Shown: in pieces, positions 1 to 13,800 of the stretch
Layout of the letters: every line of letters begins with the position of its first letter
Numbering within the stretch: the stretch's first letter is position 1
NCBI GenBank assembly: GCA_951812925.1
Contig: OX638371.1
Coordinates: 112,491,124-112,555,123, forward strand
DNA: 64,000 bases
Direction of reading: 5' to 3'
Source of the DNA: Calliopum simillimum
Taxonomy: Eukaryota > Arthropoda > Insecta > Diptera > Lauxaniidae
Program-made: the position numbers and the translations under genes
The notes under the pieces: generated by a model
Told to the model about the DNA's origin: nothing
The model's input: the letters and a program-made list of their open reading frames with translations, nothing else
Database searches by the model: none

Positions 1-284
1 AAAATTTATTTTTTTTGCAGGCGCAGACGTTTTTCAGACAAAGCAGGTGGCCGCAAGAGTATTTTTCGTCTCCATTTCATTTTTATACAAGTACAAAAAA
101 ACACTTTTTTAGTTTTTTGTTTTTGGACAGTCCGTTTGTACCTGATGCGGGTACTAGGAGTTCAGTGGCACTTACCGTTTTGCTGGATTGGCTACTAAAA
201 AACACAAATTTTTTCCTGTATTTGAAGATTCATGTGAGGTTGGCTTCGGATTTATGAAAACCTAAAATTTTTTTTAGAGTCCTG

Positions 285-2040
285 GGTCTGTTGGGAATAG
301 TTCGGGAGTTCTTTCACAAAATTAGTTCTGCGAAATTGGACCAAGAGGAGTTCTAATAACATTTTTGACCTTACAATAAAAAGTTGTAGAGTTGTTTATA
401 TTTTTAAAACTTTTTTTTTTTGGCGCAAAAACTTTCATAAAATAATTTTCCATAATAAAGTTTCTCTCAAAAAGAGTTCTGGGTAGCGTCCGAAGAATTC
501 TACTGAAAATCCTAGAAAAAAAAAATCCAGAACTTTCGTCAGAAAATTTTTTTTTATGAAAATTTTTTTCACCAACTTCAAAAAATCAAATTTAAAATAA
601 GTAATCGGGTCTGGCTTAAGTGCCGGTTAAACCACGTCCATAATATCCCTAATTTCTAGTTATCAAGGTCTCCAACTAGAACAGTAATATTTTTGATGCG
701 AAAAGTCATTCCGCCTTATAAATAAATATTCTCGAGAATGTTTCTTAATGATAAAGCCCATTACGTCTTTGCCAAATATATGAAATATCTGTCAGTAGTC
801 CAGTGTCTATTAGTTCGGTTTTTTTTTTTAAATCCTTTGAATGTAAATACAATAAATTGTGCTATGTGTTACAATATAATCAGGATACTACGTCAACCCT
901 GCTCAACATACATATTTTTTTCTTTAAACTTGGTATTATTTTGCGCAACACTGTAGGTAGCACATAATTGTATTTTAGGGAAAGAAGATAGAAAGATTGA
1001 GTGTACAAAATATAAAGCATATTGGATAAAAAAGAACACATTAAATCCACGCAACGTAAAATATTTTCAAGGACATTTGCAGCGTGTGAATACATTGAAC
1101 TCTTCTTATACAACTAGCAAAATTGATGATGATGTGGTGATGTCGACCGACGCAAATTGCAAATCTCAATATTATTTAAGCTTCAAAGTAAATGAAAAAG
1201 ATATCTTACAGATAAATTAGGTTTTTTTTTTCATAAAAGCATTGGAAAATGTTTGCTTTAAAAGTAGGCGTGAATCTTTTCTTATGTTTTGCGTTACAAT
1301 TGCAATAATACCGCAGACTTAGACAGATTACACATTTTTGATTGCCATTCAGGCTAAACCTTTGTTTCGTCATTGTGAGAAATCGCTATAATGGTTGTTC
1401 TAAGTAAGGTCCCGTATGGCAACGCAATTCAGATGCTGCAGAGCAATTGTTTAAATTGCCATCAACTATAAATAGTGCAGTTGCCTAAGTTTACAACTAT
1501 AGCGCCAAAGAAACAGTTGACTGGTTCAGTTGCCATCAGCACGAATTTTCCGTTGGCAACTAGACTGTGAGAAAGTTGCCATACGCATTAGGAACCGAAA
1601 TCATTACACACAGAAAGTCTATTCATAAACTCTGGTCCTTGCAAAAAAAAAAAAAATTTTTTTTTCAGTTATTTCGTTTAAAATGAAAAGAACGAATATT
1701 TCGGAAAAATATTACAAAGATTTCCTTCAGAACTCTTCGAGTGATATTCAGAACTCCTATCATAAATTATTTTCCCTGAGTGACCGATGGAGCCTTATTT
1801 TGCGATTAACATGGATATTACGAATAATTCGGAAAAGTGGATTTTCTGTAGATCTCTTCAAGCACTATTCAGAACTCTCATCAGAACTCTTTTTTTTGGA
1901 AGAAAATTAAAAAAAAAATATATAAAGAACTCCAGAACTCTTTCTTGTGAGCCCAAAAATGTTATCAGACCTCCGTTTTTTTGTCCAATTTCGCAGAACT
2001 ACTTATTTCGCGTTTTGTGAAAGAACTCCAGAATTCTAAA
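285..2040. repeat. Large imperfect inverted repeat with AGTTCTG-rich arms
   Basis: The sequence at 285-545 recurs in reverse complement at about 1720-2040. The clearest blocks are the ones around GAGTTCTTTCACAAAA on the left and TTTTGTGAAAGAACTCC on the right, and CGAAATTGGACC with its complement GTCCAATTTCG. Arms are degenerate and rich in AGAACTC/GAGTTCT. This is what an old foldback or long-TIR DNA element looks like. No coding capacity is evident between the arms. Confidence 0.55.
1412..1588. mobile_element. MITE-like element with GTATGGCAAC termini
   Basis: The left end reads CCGTATGGCAAC and the right end is its near complement GTTGCCATACG, about 175 bp apart. Internal copies of the words GTTGCC and GGCAAC repeat the terminal motif. 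Size and structure suggest a non-autonomous DNA transposon. No family could be assigned. Confidence 0.45.
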
Positions 2041-3390
2041 AAATGTTGGGTTTTCGAAAACTCCGGAGCCAATTTCATATTAGTGCTCCAGCCAATTTAA
2101 TCGTTTTGAAGATATTAAGGCCTATAATTACTACAAGCAATGCTTGCGAGCTTGTTTGTACAGAGATTGTATTTTCTTTTTCTTTTTAGCCAGTTCCATG
2201 TTCCATCATGGTAGTTGATTTTTTTTAGAAGAGTATTTAACTGGGCAAGTACTTGATATGAAAAGCTTTTAGTAAAGTAGCCGAAAGTGTTTCATTTAAT
2301 TCTTCAGCCTATCGTATGGTTTTGACTGGAATAATGACCATAAATAGCACTCTGACTAGTTTCATATTTAAAATTTATGACTTCGAATGACAATCGTAAT
2401 TTGTTTCTTTACCTAACAGGCATAGTAATATTCCAGAATGATTTCGAATTTAACGTTATGCAATTTATATAATCAATTGACGCTTTCTGGTGCATATTGT
2501 AGAGCTTTTGAAATAACAAACAAAATTTTGTCTTGAAATTTTCATCATGGTGAAGCCAAATGTTTGATTTTTTTAATAAATTTAAAATTTTTTTGATAAG
2601 TTTAGTTAAAATGCGCAATTCACAAGTTTAACCAACCAACAATGAATATAAAAATTTATAAAATAAAAACATATATTACTTAAAAATTAAGGTTAGTTCA
2701 ACTCAAAGCTTTTTATTGTTGAAATCTTAAAAAATTCATAAAAGTTTTAATAAATAATTAAAAAAAAAAAGAAGTAACAGCGAAACTTCGCTTTAGACGA
2801 GGTTGTTTACACAATATTGAAGTGGAAAACAAAAAAAAAACCCCAATCGCATTGATGACTACTTGAATAATACACAACAAAATTTATTTAATGAAGAAAA
2901 AAAAAAAAAAAAAGAAAAGAAAAACCAGATACAAACGGGCAAAAAAACACAGATAGAAAGAGACAGTGTAAAATTTTGCTTATACAAAGTGCTTTTTCAT
3001 TCGTATGCGTGCGTGTTTATTGAACTTATGAAAACAACAACGCAGCAGAATTTCAAAGTCAAAGCGAATATATGGAAATAATAAAATAAAATTAAAACAC
3101 GTTTTATAATATGATTTAAATGCCCGTCAAAAAGTGCAAAAGTGAAGTGCATTAATTTGGGAAATTTCGCATATCGCAGCGCTTTAAAAAAATGTAAGGT
3201 TAAATCAAAAAATACAAAATGTTTATTGTACCTACTCTTCGTACTCTGTCAAATTTAAATTATTTTATTCACTTTTCCCATGTTAATTAGTCGAATGGAT
3301 TTTAATTACAATATAATGATTAATACAGAATTGTATTCTTCTTTTTATAAGACCTGGGGTCGAAGCGACGGATGACCGTACAACTCGTGA

Positions 3391-3456
3391 CGTAAAATCA
3401 TGTGTTTCACATGTAGTTGGCATTCCTATATACATGATTTTACGTGACGAATTGAG
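3391..3456. repeat. Short palindromic element (ACGTAAAATCATGT)
   Basis: The two arms CGTGACGTAAAATCATGT and ACATGATTTTACGTGACG are near-perfect complements separated by about 25 bp. This would form a strong hairpin. It may be a tiny MITE remnant. Confidence 0.5.
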
Positions 3457-3599
3457 ATAATATATAGGAGACCTAAAAAACTGCTGAACTGCTTCTCAAT
3501 AATTTGGATGAATTTCGTTGATCCATCCTTCAATGCATGTTTACTAACCCTAAACTGTCAGCTCTTAAATTGTTTTCTTTTTTGGTTGGCAACACTATC

Positions 3600-3830
3600 G
3601 CACTATATTTCAATATTTTGCAAATCTCTCGGAACTACAACGAGCACAAAAAATATTTTTTGTTGCTTTTTTTGCTCGTCTACAAAAAAAAGTGATACGA
3701 TTCTGCCACACAACCAAAATAAAAGAACAACAATACTACTTTTTCGCATTAAAAAACAACAAAAATATTTTTTGTGATTGTTGTAGTCCGAGAAATTTGC
3801 AAAGTAATGAAATATTGTGGTTGTTGTAGA
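3600..3830. mobile_element. Foldback/MITE-like element, arms about 60 bp
   Basis: The block near 3609-3667 (AATATTTTGCAAATCTCTCG, then a CAACGAGCACAAAAAATA-like stretch) recurs inverted near 3747-3820 (AAAATATTTTTTGTGATTG, then CGAGAAATTTGCAAAG). The arms pair over most of their length, leaving a loop of roughly 80 bp. It is non-coding. Confidence 0.5.
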
Positions 3831-4843
3831 CGAGGCAAAATTCTGCGCTTGGTTCAGTGATTTTAAAACGCTTGCTCCCTTGATCTATGGAATTAAAAAT
3901 CATAAGACACATGACGTTTACACCAAAAGAAGCGTATTTAAATTTTATATTTATAACTAAAATCCTGAAAAATTTTCTTATCTCGAGTTTAGTTGCTTTG
4001 CCAAAAGTCCACAGATAAATTAATGTATGTAATGTAACATGTCTTAATTTGGAGTCGATACAAGACGACTTGTTGGAGTTTCAAGACATTTCGTTTCAAG
4101 ATACGCTAGGTCTTGTTGTACCCCCTTTTTATTTATCAAATTTTTCAGTTCAGTGTCGCGTGCAAATGTCTTGACAGTACTTGGATATGTAAAAAACAAA
4201 CAAATGCATACTGTACAGACAGTCTCACAGTGCGGCTAAACCCGAATTTTCTGGCCATAATTCGAAAACATATCGCTAGAATTTTCAAATTAGACACACT
4301 CAATTCATAAAAATTTCTTAACAACATGTGTGAATATGGAAGAAATATACTGACGGATACACCCAGTTCCCATATGACCTAGAAAAAATGTTGATCATAG
4401 TTAACTGTTAATTTTTTAATCAGAAATTGTTAAGATTTAGTAAGACATGAGTATCCAAATAACTAATGAAATTCACAAAAAATGGGCGGGGTCAAAAATC
4501 AGTTCAGTGCGTATACGTTAGTTTTGCCACTGATAAAAAGAGACAGTGAACTTCAGTGTCAAAATGAAATCAGTGTACAATGAAGATTAGAATCTTGAGT
4601 TTTTTGAATCAAACATTTCAGTTCAGTGTACAGAAAAGTGCACTAGGTTTCAAGATGTCTTGTGCAGGCACCACGTCTAAATTGAATAGTATCTATATGC
4701 TTAAGCAGTGCCACGACTCTGATGATAACTCCACAAATTAAAACTTTCCCAATATAAACAAAAAAATGTATCATAATTTAATTAAGAAGATTAAGATTCA
4801 ATTAGAGTTATTAATATTAATTAAAAATTCTATATTTTTTCAG

Positions 4844-7800
4844 ACCTAATCAAAGATGACGAAAAGGTTAACTTAACCCATTTCCAGTTAATACGTGTGC
4901 TTGGAACTGGAGGTACGTTAATCTCTTTACGTGGAACATATAAAACACACTAATTTTGTGCCTAATTTTAAATTTATTTTTGTGTCTTTCGCAGCTTATG
5001 GAAAAGTTTTTCTCGTGCGTAAAAAAGGAGGTGATGACCATGGAAAACTCTACGCTATGAAAGTACTAAAAAAAGAAACCGTAGTACAAAAAAAGAAAAC
5101 TGCAGAGCATACTACAACTGAGAGACAAGTGAGTGCTCCACATTAAAATAAATCGTATTACATAATAGTTATTTTCGGTTAACCCTAGAGTCAACCACTA
5201 GGTATTCGGGAATCTTTTTGCTCCTATATTTTCTAGCATTTGCAAAATAATTAAGATATAGGTTTAATATTCTTGTCAGTTATGAAGGTTACTATTGCAA
5301 TTGAGGATAAGTGTAAATCTTTTAAAAAATAAATACACAGAAAAAGCGATAAAATTAACAAAAACAACAGCTCGACACCGTGTGAACGTAAAATTCTATG
5401 GAAATTAGTCCAAAAGCATAAAACCATTGTTCAAGTGACCCAAGTTTTTTGTGCTTCTCGAGGAAGAGTCAAAATATAAGCCACGAAGATAGGCGTTAAG
5501 TACGTAGGGCTGGACCTTTTTAGACATCATATGAGTTTAGACCACAGATGGAAAATAATAGAAATGGACCCATTGCTAGACGTAAGCAAAATATCTCAAA
5601 AAAGAAAGAAAAAGTATATGAAACAATGTCTACAATTTTCAAAAGAAAACTTGCACAAATGCCCTTTCTTCTGAAAAAAGATAGATAGGAGATAGAAAAT
5701 ATAGACAGAGATATATAGAAAATTAAGAATTCGATTGAGCTGTGGATTGGATCCATGAATGTAAATTTAATATCTTTGGGAATGATGGTAAGCCTTATGC
5801 AATACATCATCCATCAAAAGACTTGGACCTAAAGTAACCAAGAACACTATTCAAAATGGAGATGTTTCCGCTATGGTTTGAAGGCATTTTGATTTGTCCG
5901 ACCCATTTACCCACATCATTGGAAGTATGATTTGGAGAAATTTACAAAGACCTTCAAGCGGGCATACCAACTCGAAAACGACCCCAAGCAGATTTCTCGT
6001 GCCGTAAAGTTGTCGTTGGATAAGCGTTTTAAAGTAGCCGGCACAAAGTCCCGACTTGTATACATTTTAAAAATGTTTGGGAAATAATTAAGAAGTTGAT
6101 TTCAGCCAAAAACCAACCGGAAAAACTTCCTTATTCAATATAATCAAGGAAGAATTGAAAAAATATACACCCATAGAAATCGATGAACAATTCTGTAGCC
6201 ACGGTAAATAACCGGGTGTAAATTATGTATGTTTCTTTTTTAATCTTGATTTGTCAGTTCATTAAGTCTTTCCCTTGCTCGTTTATTTATTCAATGTGGG
6301 CTCTTATAAATCGGTATTCAGTAATTCTAGTTTTTTTTAATTGTATGTGCTACCATACTGCTCTTATGTTTTTTCTTTGACCTAAAGTTACTGTCTATTT
6401 GTATTTATAAATATGGTAACAATAACAACAGTACGAGCAGTAGCACATCTTCAAGTAATTCCGGTTGAGTTATTTTTCGATCCCGTTAGCTGGTTTGTAC
6501 CGGTATTTATAATAACTACACAAGGATACATACATAATATGTATGTATGTAAGTGTTTGGAGGTTTTGTGTTTGTGTATGGGATACTCGTACTATTGAAT
6601 CCAACCAAGTGACATTAATATGAACAAGGCTTAAATGCAGACTCATCACCTCACATCAGAATTTTTTAAAGGAAAAGATAAATTAACGTAAATTAACGTT
6701 TTTATCTATATCTTCGAAGCTATTGGGAATGAGCAAACAAAACAAACATGCCTAGCGAAGCGGGTAGGGAAGGTTAGTAATAAATAAAAATACGATCTCA
6801 AAAACCAATTTTAAAAATACATTTTTCATTCATCAGTCACAAAAAATGGGGCCAAAAATTTTTGAATTTTAATTTCACTGTTGATTTTAAATAAAAAAGT
6901 AGGTCAAATTTAATTATTTATTTAGACTTAATAATAATTGCGACTTATGAGTATGAGAAAAAAGTGGCAAAAACAAACATGTGTTTTTGTTGCGGCTGTT
7001 ATTTTTCACCAGCAACAAAATAAAGTAACAACTAGATAAATACAATCACCAGCATAATAGTAAACACCATGACAAAAGCGAACAAGTCATCGATTTATAG
7101 ATAGACGAGACAGACAGACAGACAGACAGATAGTCAGCCGCACGACTACAATAACAGCATTAAGCCAATACTAAATTGTTTGTTGCCTGCCGCTGTTCAT
7201 TCAAAATAGGTGAAAGTGAATTTTTTGCATAATTTCTGTTGGTTGGGTGTTGTGGTTGCTGCTGCTGTTGTTGCTTTTAATTTTTTAGTCTTCCATTTTT
7301 CATGATTTGTTGTAATTCTTCCAAGTTTCTGATTTCGAAATATTACGTATGTATGTGTGTATTTTTTACAATACTTTTGCTTTTCATTTTCTGCTTTCTA
7401 AATTTATTTTTTATACATGAATTTTTTTTTTAGTTATGCGTTTTTAAAGTTTACATCGTAATGTTTCTTAACATTTTACCGAGTCGAATTTGTATTGATG
7501 TACCTATGTATGTATCTTAAAGTAGTACTACATACTTCTATTTTTTGTATTTAAATACTTGTACTTGTAACATCTACACGAATTTAACATTTTTTCTTCG
7601 TTTTTGCTTTTGCTTTTTTTACTGCGTGAAAACTTTCACATTTTTTCAACTTGACTTAATGGCAGCTACTGTAACAAGTTATTTTTTTTTTTTATTTTTA
7701 TAAATTTTAAGATCTCATCATTCGTATTTGTGTCGTGTGAGATAAAGTAGTATGTATTGGTATTACATACGTAAGTATTTTGAAATCTGACGAAATGTAA

Positions 7801-10800
7801 ATGGCTTACTAAATTCTAAACATATAAACGCAATAATACATTCCATAAACATATTATTAGTATGCAAAAATAGGAGTCCTCTTTTTGGAACGACAAAGCT
7901 TTCCCAATTTCCTTCAGATTTACTTTTTAACATGAAATAACTCTGTTTAACTGACTTTCCTAAGGGGGCTTTCGGTACTCATTTTTAGAGAAGGATCCTC
8001 AGTATCCTGGCATGTCTGTCTTCCGAAATTATACTTTTATTGCAAAATAAAACTCAATAAGTGTAATCAATATTGCGTTAAATGTAACTGTTATTTATAT
8101 TTAATTTTATTAAAAAATACTTTATTGAACTTTGTCACTCGACTTTTACCTCAGTCTCCTGGCACATCAAAACATCTAAAAATGTTGATGAATTTGCGTA
8201 TTTTACACTAGAAATGAAATATGTAATCAACAGTCTTTCAATGTAACTGTTCAAATTTGCAATTAATATTCAATTATATTAAAACATTTGTTATTGAACC
8301 TTGTCACTCGACTTTTGCTTCAGCCTCCTGGCACATCTAAAGCATTCCTGCTTTATTGATGCGAATGAACGAAGTAAAGTTATATAAGAATCGCTTTCAT
8401 TTGTCTCGATACGCTGATTTCTGTGTGTGTGAAATTGTGTTACGGCCAGTCAAATCCTCAGATCCCTGGCAAGTATTTTCGTTGACATTTTTAAGACATT
8501 CTTAAGTTTTAAGCATTTCTCATCTTTGGTGACTCCTTATGAAATTTTTTCTAGAATATATTAACCCATTATAACCCAGTTTTTGGGAAAAAAGGGGTCA
8601 AAAGACCCATAAAACAAGATATAATGGATTAAGATGTTTCAAGAAATTGTTTTGTGATATTGGAACAAGTTTTATTAAAAACACTGAAAATCCTTTAAAT
8701 ACACTTACATTTTCAATTTTCATAAAAAATTTGCTTTAAACCCCTTCAGGACGGTTTAATGTAGGTGCTAGGTGGTGACTGGGTGACTGAAATTATCTTA
8801 TTTGATAATAGCGCTCCAAAAAACCAAAAAATATGCACACATTTCACGCATAAGAGGAGCGGTAGGGGTTGCTAGCGAGAAAATGGGCTATCAGAACGAT
8901 TTTTTACTGTCATTTTCGGTTTCAGCACCCCAAAATACATACGAGAAGGGAGGTCTCCTCTCTGGCACATGACCTTTTATTTTTTTGTGTGCCTGTGTAA
9001 TTTGTTCAAAGCTTCATTTATAGTCTTTGAGGTGTTTTGCTCTGCGAAACAAGTTCTAGTAGACAAGTGGTAAATTTTTTAGTGAACCTTTTCCACAAAA
9101 AAAAACAAACTTTAAATCAATTAAACAACTAAAAACAACTTAAAATTCATAGCACTTTACGTACGGGAGTATTTTGCGTGGCGTTTCATTTTAAGAGCTA
9201 ATGAGAAGAAAACTGTAAATATTTTAATGAAAAAAAAAAAAAAAAAAAAAACAAGGAAATTCCCCAAAAAATGTTCGTTCATCGTCAGCTTAATATGTAC
9301 ATATTTTCTCTTGCTTTTTTGTTTATCTCTCCCTCCCACTTACTCAGTTTCTTAGTGTGGTGCTGTAATTGGTATCGCGCCAGTTGGCCTACATTCTAAA
9401 GTTTCAATACCGGCACAGAAAACAAGTAACCATGAAAATAACGGAAAAACAGTAAGAACAAAATAAAACTAAAAAAAGAGTTTATACAGGAAAGGAAAAC
9501 AATGCAAGAATGAACAAAATTAAGTGTTTTATTCCTCAGATATTTAGCTTTCGAACAGTAATATGTAGTTTAGTCAGCAAATAAAAAGGCGCACATGGGG
9601 CTCACTATAAAGGTATACTCGCTTTTTATATAGAGAACTGAATAACAAGTTCTAATTTTAGACCCTGACCGTTAAAAAAAAAAAAATGCAACCCGGAATT
9701 CGACAAAGAAATACAGAAAAATGAAAATAATACTTAAACCATTTAAGTGAGGAATTAAGGATTCGTTTTAATATAATAAATTTTAGATTATTCCAATCTG
9801 CAAATATTTATTTGCACTTGGTGACACCACTTCAAACGAAAAAGATGTCTACCAATCAAGAAAAAGTTCGAAAACTGATTTTGTCCATTTACCTGAAAAA
9901 ACCAGAGTTAAAATATTTTGCTAAAAAAATGGGTGCATTAAAATGCACTATCCAAAGGGTTATTTTGAATTACAGAAAAGGTCAGCTTACCGTACGAAAA
10001 AATACCTCAAGTAGAAAACTTGGCTTAGGTGAAGCAACTCTTTAAACAGAATTCCGATACTTCAGCACGAAATATTACTTAAAGGCAGGTTCCTCGAAAT
10101 CTGCTATGTAAGCTTTAACGAAGAAAAGAAGCTGAAGAGTTCTAAAAGTACCAGATCGTTCCGATGAAAAGAAGCTGGTGGCTTAAAAGCGCGCCCGAAA
10201 GTTAGACGAGGGCTTCCTGACTAAATTTGACTGTAGTGTAATAGACGATCAAACACACGTTAAGGTAGATTTCCAACAGCTAGCGGGACACGAATTTTAT
10301 ACCTGTACGGAGGAGCGGCAGGTACAGAGTAAATTTAGTGAAAAGAAAATCACAAAATTTCCCAAGCAGTATTTGATTAAGAAGCAGTTTTCTTTTTTGT
10401 AGCAAAGGGCACAATAAATTCGAAAATGTATATTGGCGAGTGGCTTGAAAAACGTGGAATGTTATTGGATGCCATGCATAAAATCTCAGAAATTAATGAC
10501 TCAATTCAAAAAGTTAAAAGTATGGTTTAAGGAGGAAGCTCAAGGCTATTCGATGCCCATGGAAAAAGTGAACTACACTACTTCCTGGATGTACGCCATA
10601 TTTCTGAAAATAGCATTTTCTGAACTTTAAATCAGGGATAACTCGGATCTCAGACCCGAAGGAAAAAATGTTTGCCAGATTCGGAATCAGCGACACTGTA
10701 ATCGAGGTCAAATTCTGATTTTTGTGTTGCATAGTGTTATAAATTGCGGAAAAATTTGTATGGGCACCGTGACAAGTAATATTCACTAGAACAAATGGAC

Positions 10801-13800
10801 GGTGCCACATCCCCAAAAACAAAATTCGGTCGGAATTAATGACACTGGTCTAACTTAATAATCTGTTTGTTATAAAAAATGGGACAGAAAATTCTAATCG
10901 AATTTAAATAAAAATATTACACAAAAACAAAAAGAATAGTATAAAAGATACAACAGTACAAAACAAAAAACAAGTGACTACAAAAATGATTAAAACTATA
11001 GTAAAATAGAAAAATCTTGCATTTTTGTTGGAAAAATCGTGTTACGAAAGCAGAAACAACAACAAAAACAAAACGACACGCAATCACCTTGTGAAAATTC
11101 TAGCAAAAAATATAAAAAAAATGCATGCAATGAATTAGAGAATACATTTACAAATACATACTACCACATACACTTGTTTAGTACGAATGCAGTTAGAAAA
11201 AATATGCAAAAAACTATAAACAGAGAGAATCCGAAAACACCTAAAATAACCTTATACATCACGAAAATCGAAACTCACCACAGTCGCATTATCAGCACTC
11301 AACAGAAAGTACAAGCAAAACAAAAAGCAAAATCATAACACCAACAGCATTAATACATTTATGCGTGGAAACGTGGAAATCTGTGAATTTACGGTAGAGA
11401 ATGGTTTAACCACACGGACGGCAACGGCAGCAAAATATAAACACCATTTACCGTTGCGAAAGTCACGCATATGTATGTCGATAACAGTCAGGTGAGTGCG
11501 ACGACAAAGTTGAAAAAGCAGAAGAAAAAGCGTGTTTCGCTCATTGTTTGCCGTTATTTATAAACCTACACACCCAAATCTGTAGTTAGGGCCCTTCTCT
11601 CTTCACCACTATCCACCAAAATACGTATGTAGGTTGCTAATTATGTATCGGGAATTGGCAATGCTAATAGTACTATCGCCCGACAATTTAGCCTCTCGTG
11701 TGTCCAGGCTCTTACTTACGAACCTTTCATCTCAGTCTAAAAATGAAAATGTGAGATTGAGACATAACTGGACATTAATACATAGGTGAACTTCAAGCTG
11801 AAGAAGATATCCCGCGTAATTTGGCAATCTTCCAAAAAAGCCCATGTTGGCCGATTGGCACAAAGAAAATCCGGAAAAAAATCAAATACACAAGTGATGA
11901 ATCTTGGAACAATTCGTATCAGCCCAAAGTAAACAGCAGTTGATAAAAGATAAAGAACCTAGCCTCGAGATACTAATTTTTCAACTGAAACTTTGGTTGC
12001 GCTCTGGTTAAAATTGCCAGGACGCGTCACATTTCGTTACATTGATATGTGATTTGTGCGGTAGAGAGATAAAACGCTAATTTTTGTATGCATTGCTAGT
12101 GTTTGTGATTTATTTCTCTTTTAGCTCTGATTTGATATTCCATGCCGAAACGAAGAATGAGAAAAAAGTTAAATTTAATCCGATACCTTCCATTTTAACA
12201 ATATCATATTGCATAAAGTTCATTGTTTACTTATCTCTAAAAGAAATTTTTTTAAATTATAAAAGAGGAATTTCTTTAGCATATTTATCTAAATTTCGCT
12301 CATTTTGTATTTATAACACAGTGTAACAAATTGAATGAAAACCAATCTGAATTTGATCTCAATAGCTTTTTTTGATTTATTTAGAGCCGCTGATTCCGAA
12401 TCTGGCAACCGTATTTCTGAGATCTGAGTTATCTTTGTTTTAAAGTGCAGAAAACGCTATTTTCAGACAAATGGCGTACATGCAGGAAATAGTGTAGTTC
12501 ACTTTTATCAGTGGTGTTGAATAGCCCTGATTTTTCTCTTCAAACTAAAACTTTAACTTTTCCAATTCGATCATTACTTTCCGAGATATCAGCCATTGAA
12601 GTAAAGGTATCGCAAATCCCTGTAAAGGACTGTGTTAAATTCGTATAGCTTAACTTCAATGGATGATATCTCGCAAAAAAATGATACAATTAGAAAAGTT
12701 GAAGTTATGGTTTAAAGAGAAAGATCTGACGAAAATCGCTGACAAAAATGAACTAATATCTTTTTCCGCACTTTAATTCAAGGATAACTCGGATCTCAGT
12801 CGTGATAGGAAAAAACGATCAGCGATCCTGAATTAGTCAAAAAAATTTATCGAGATCAAATTCAGATTTTTGTTTTGCACAGTGTAATCAACCATAAAAT
12901 TTTTATTTTTTCAAAATTTGTCATTACGATATCCCTTCTTATTGCCTGTGACAAAAAATACTTAGTAGCTGCTTGGGCCGGCTTTTGATCAAAAAGCAAA
13001 CTGGCACATATTTGATTATGACCATAGGATTCATTTGGCTTTGCTTTATGACCAAAGATAGTCTTAAGCAGTTATTGCTTCTTGCCACTGACATGTTTAA
13101 GACATCAAAAATACGATTATACACATTAAAATTCTCACTGATTTCACGCTTATGACGCAAGTCAGAACCGAATGTTCCATGAGTCACAAATTCAAAATGT
13201 TATATTTTCTTCATCTTAATAGCCTTGTATCTAATCTCTTCAGTTGTAGTCACATATTCCTTCAGTTGCAGCATAAAAAAAATTGATAAAACAGCAGTAG
13301 TTTTGCTTAAATTATTTTTAAGTTATTAAATGAAAAAGAACTTTCCGTTTCATGTCCCATTAGTCGCACTTATTTAAACAACCATTTAAGACAGAAAAAA
13401 TTTACTTTTTAAAATTTTCTTGTACTTACTGAAAGAAGTGTTCCTTAGTTCTATTTGGAGACAGTTTTAGGGCTTAAGATAACTTAGATAACTCAGAACT
13501 TATGTACAATATTTGCGCATGTACCTAGTGAAATCTTCGCTTACATGTAATGAATCGAAGAATCGAAAAAATTGCATGCCATTGGGTCTAATCGATTACC
13601 CTATTTAAATTTTCGCTTACATGTAATCGATCGAGTAATCGAAAAATTTTTTGAAAACTTCAAAACTTCTTCCATCTTTTTAGTCCCATTTGAAAAATGC
13701 GATTTTCCCGGATACATAAATAGTAACTGTCGTAATGCTGTTATCTTAAATCCGAAATTTCATTTCTTTTGTTGTCCAAACTAAAGAACCGGTTAATTGT

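Larger units (their letters stand above)
1..4843. other. Non-coding DNA upstream of the first visible JIL-1 exon
   Basis: No exon could be recognised here. It is probably an upstream intron or the 5' flank of JIL-1. It holds a long imperfect inverted repeat (arms near 285-545 and 1720-2040), a short inverted-repeat element at 1412-1588, small palindromic elements at 3391-3456 and 3600-3830, and many A or T homopolymer runs. The open frames in this stretch are short, AT-driven and lack recognisable protein motifs. Confidence 0.6.

Noticed and set aside
15..257. 80-codon open frame after an apparent TTTTTTTGCAG acceptor at the window start
   Set aside because: It is phenylalanine-rich, has no recognised motif, and overlaps AT-rich repeat sequence; not convincing as a JIL-1 exon.
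11760..11960. Possible mariner-like fragment (SDESWNN-type reading)
   Set aside because: Only one short word resembles the GDESW region, and neighbouring blocks do not follow in order.
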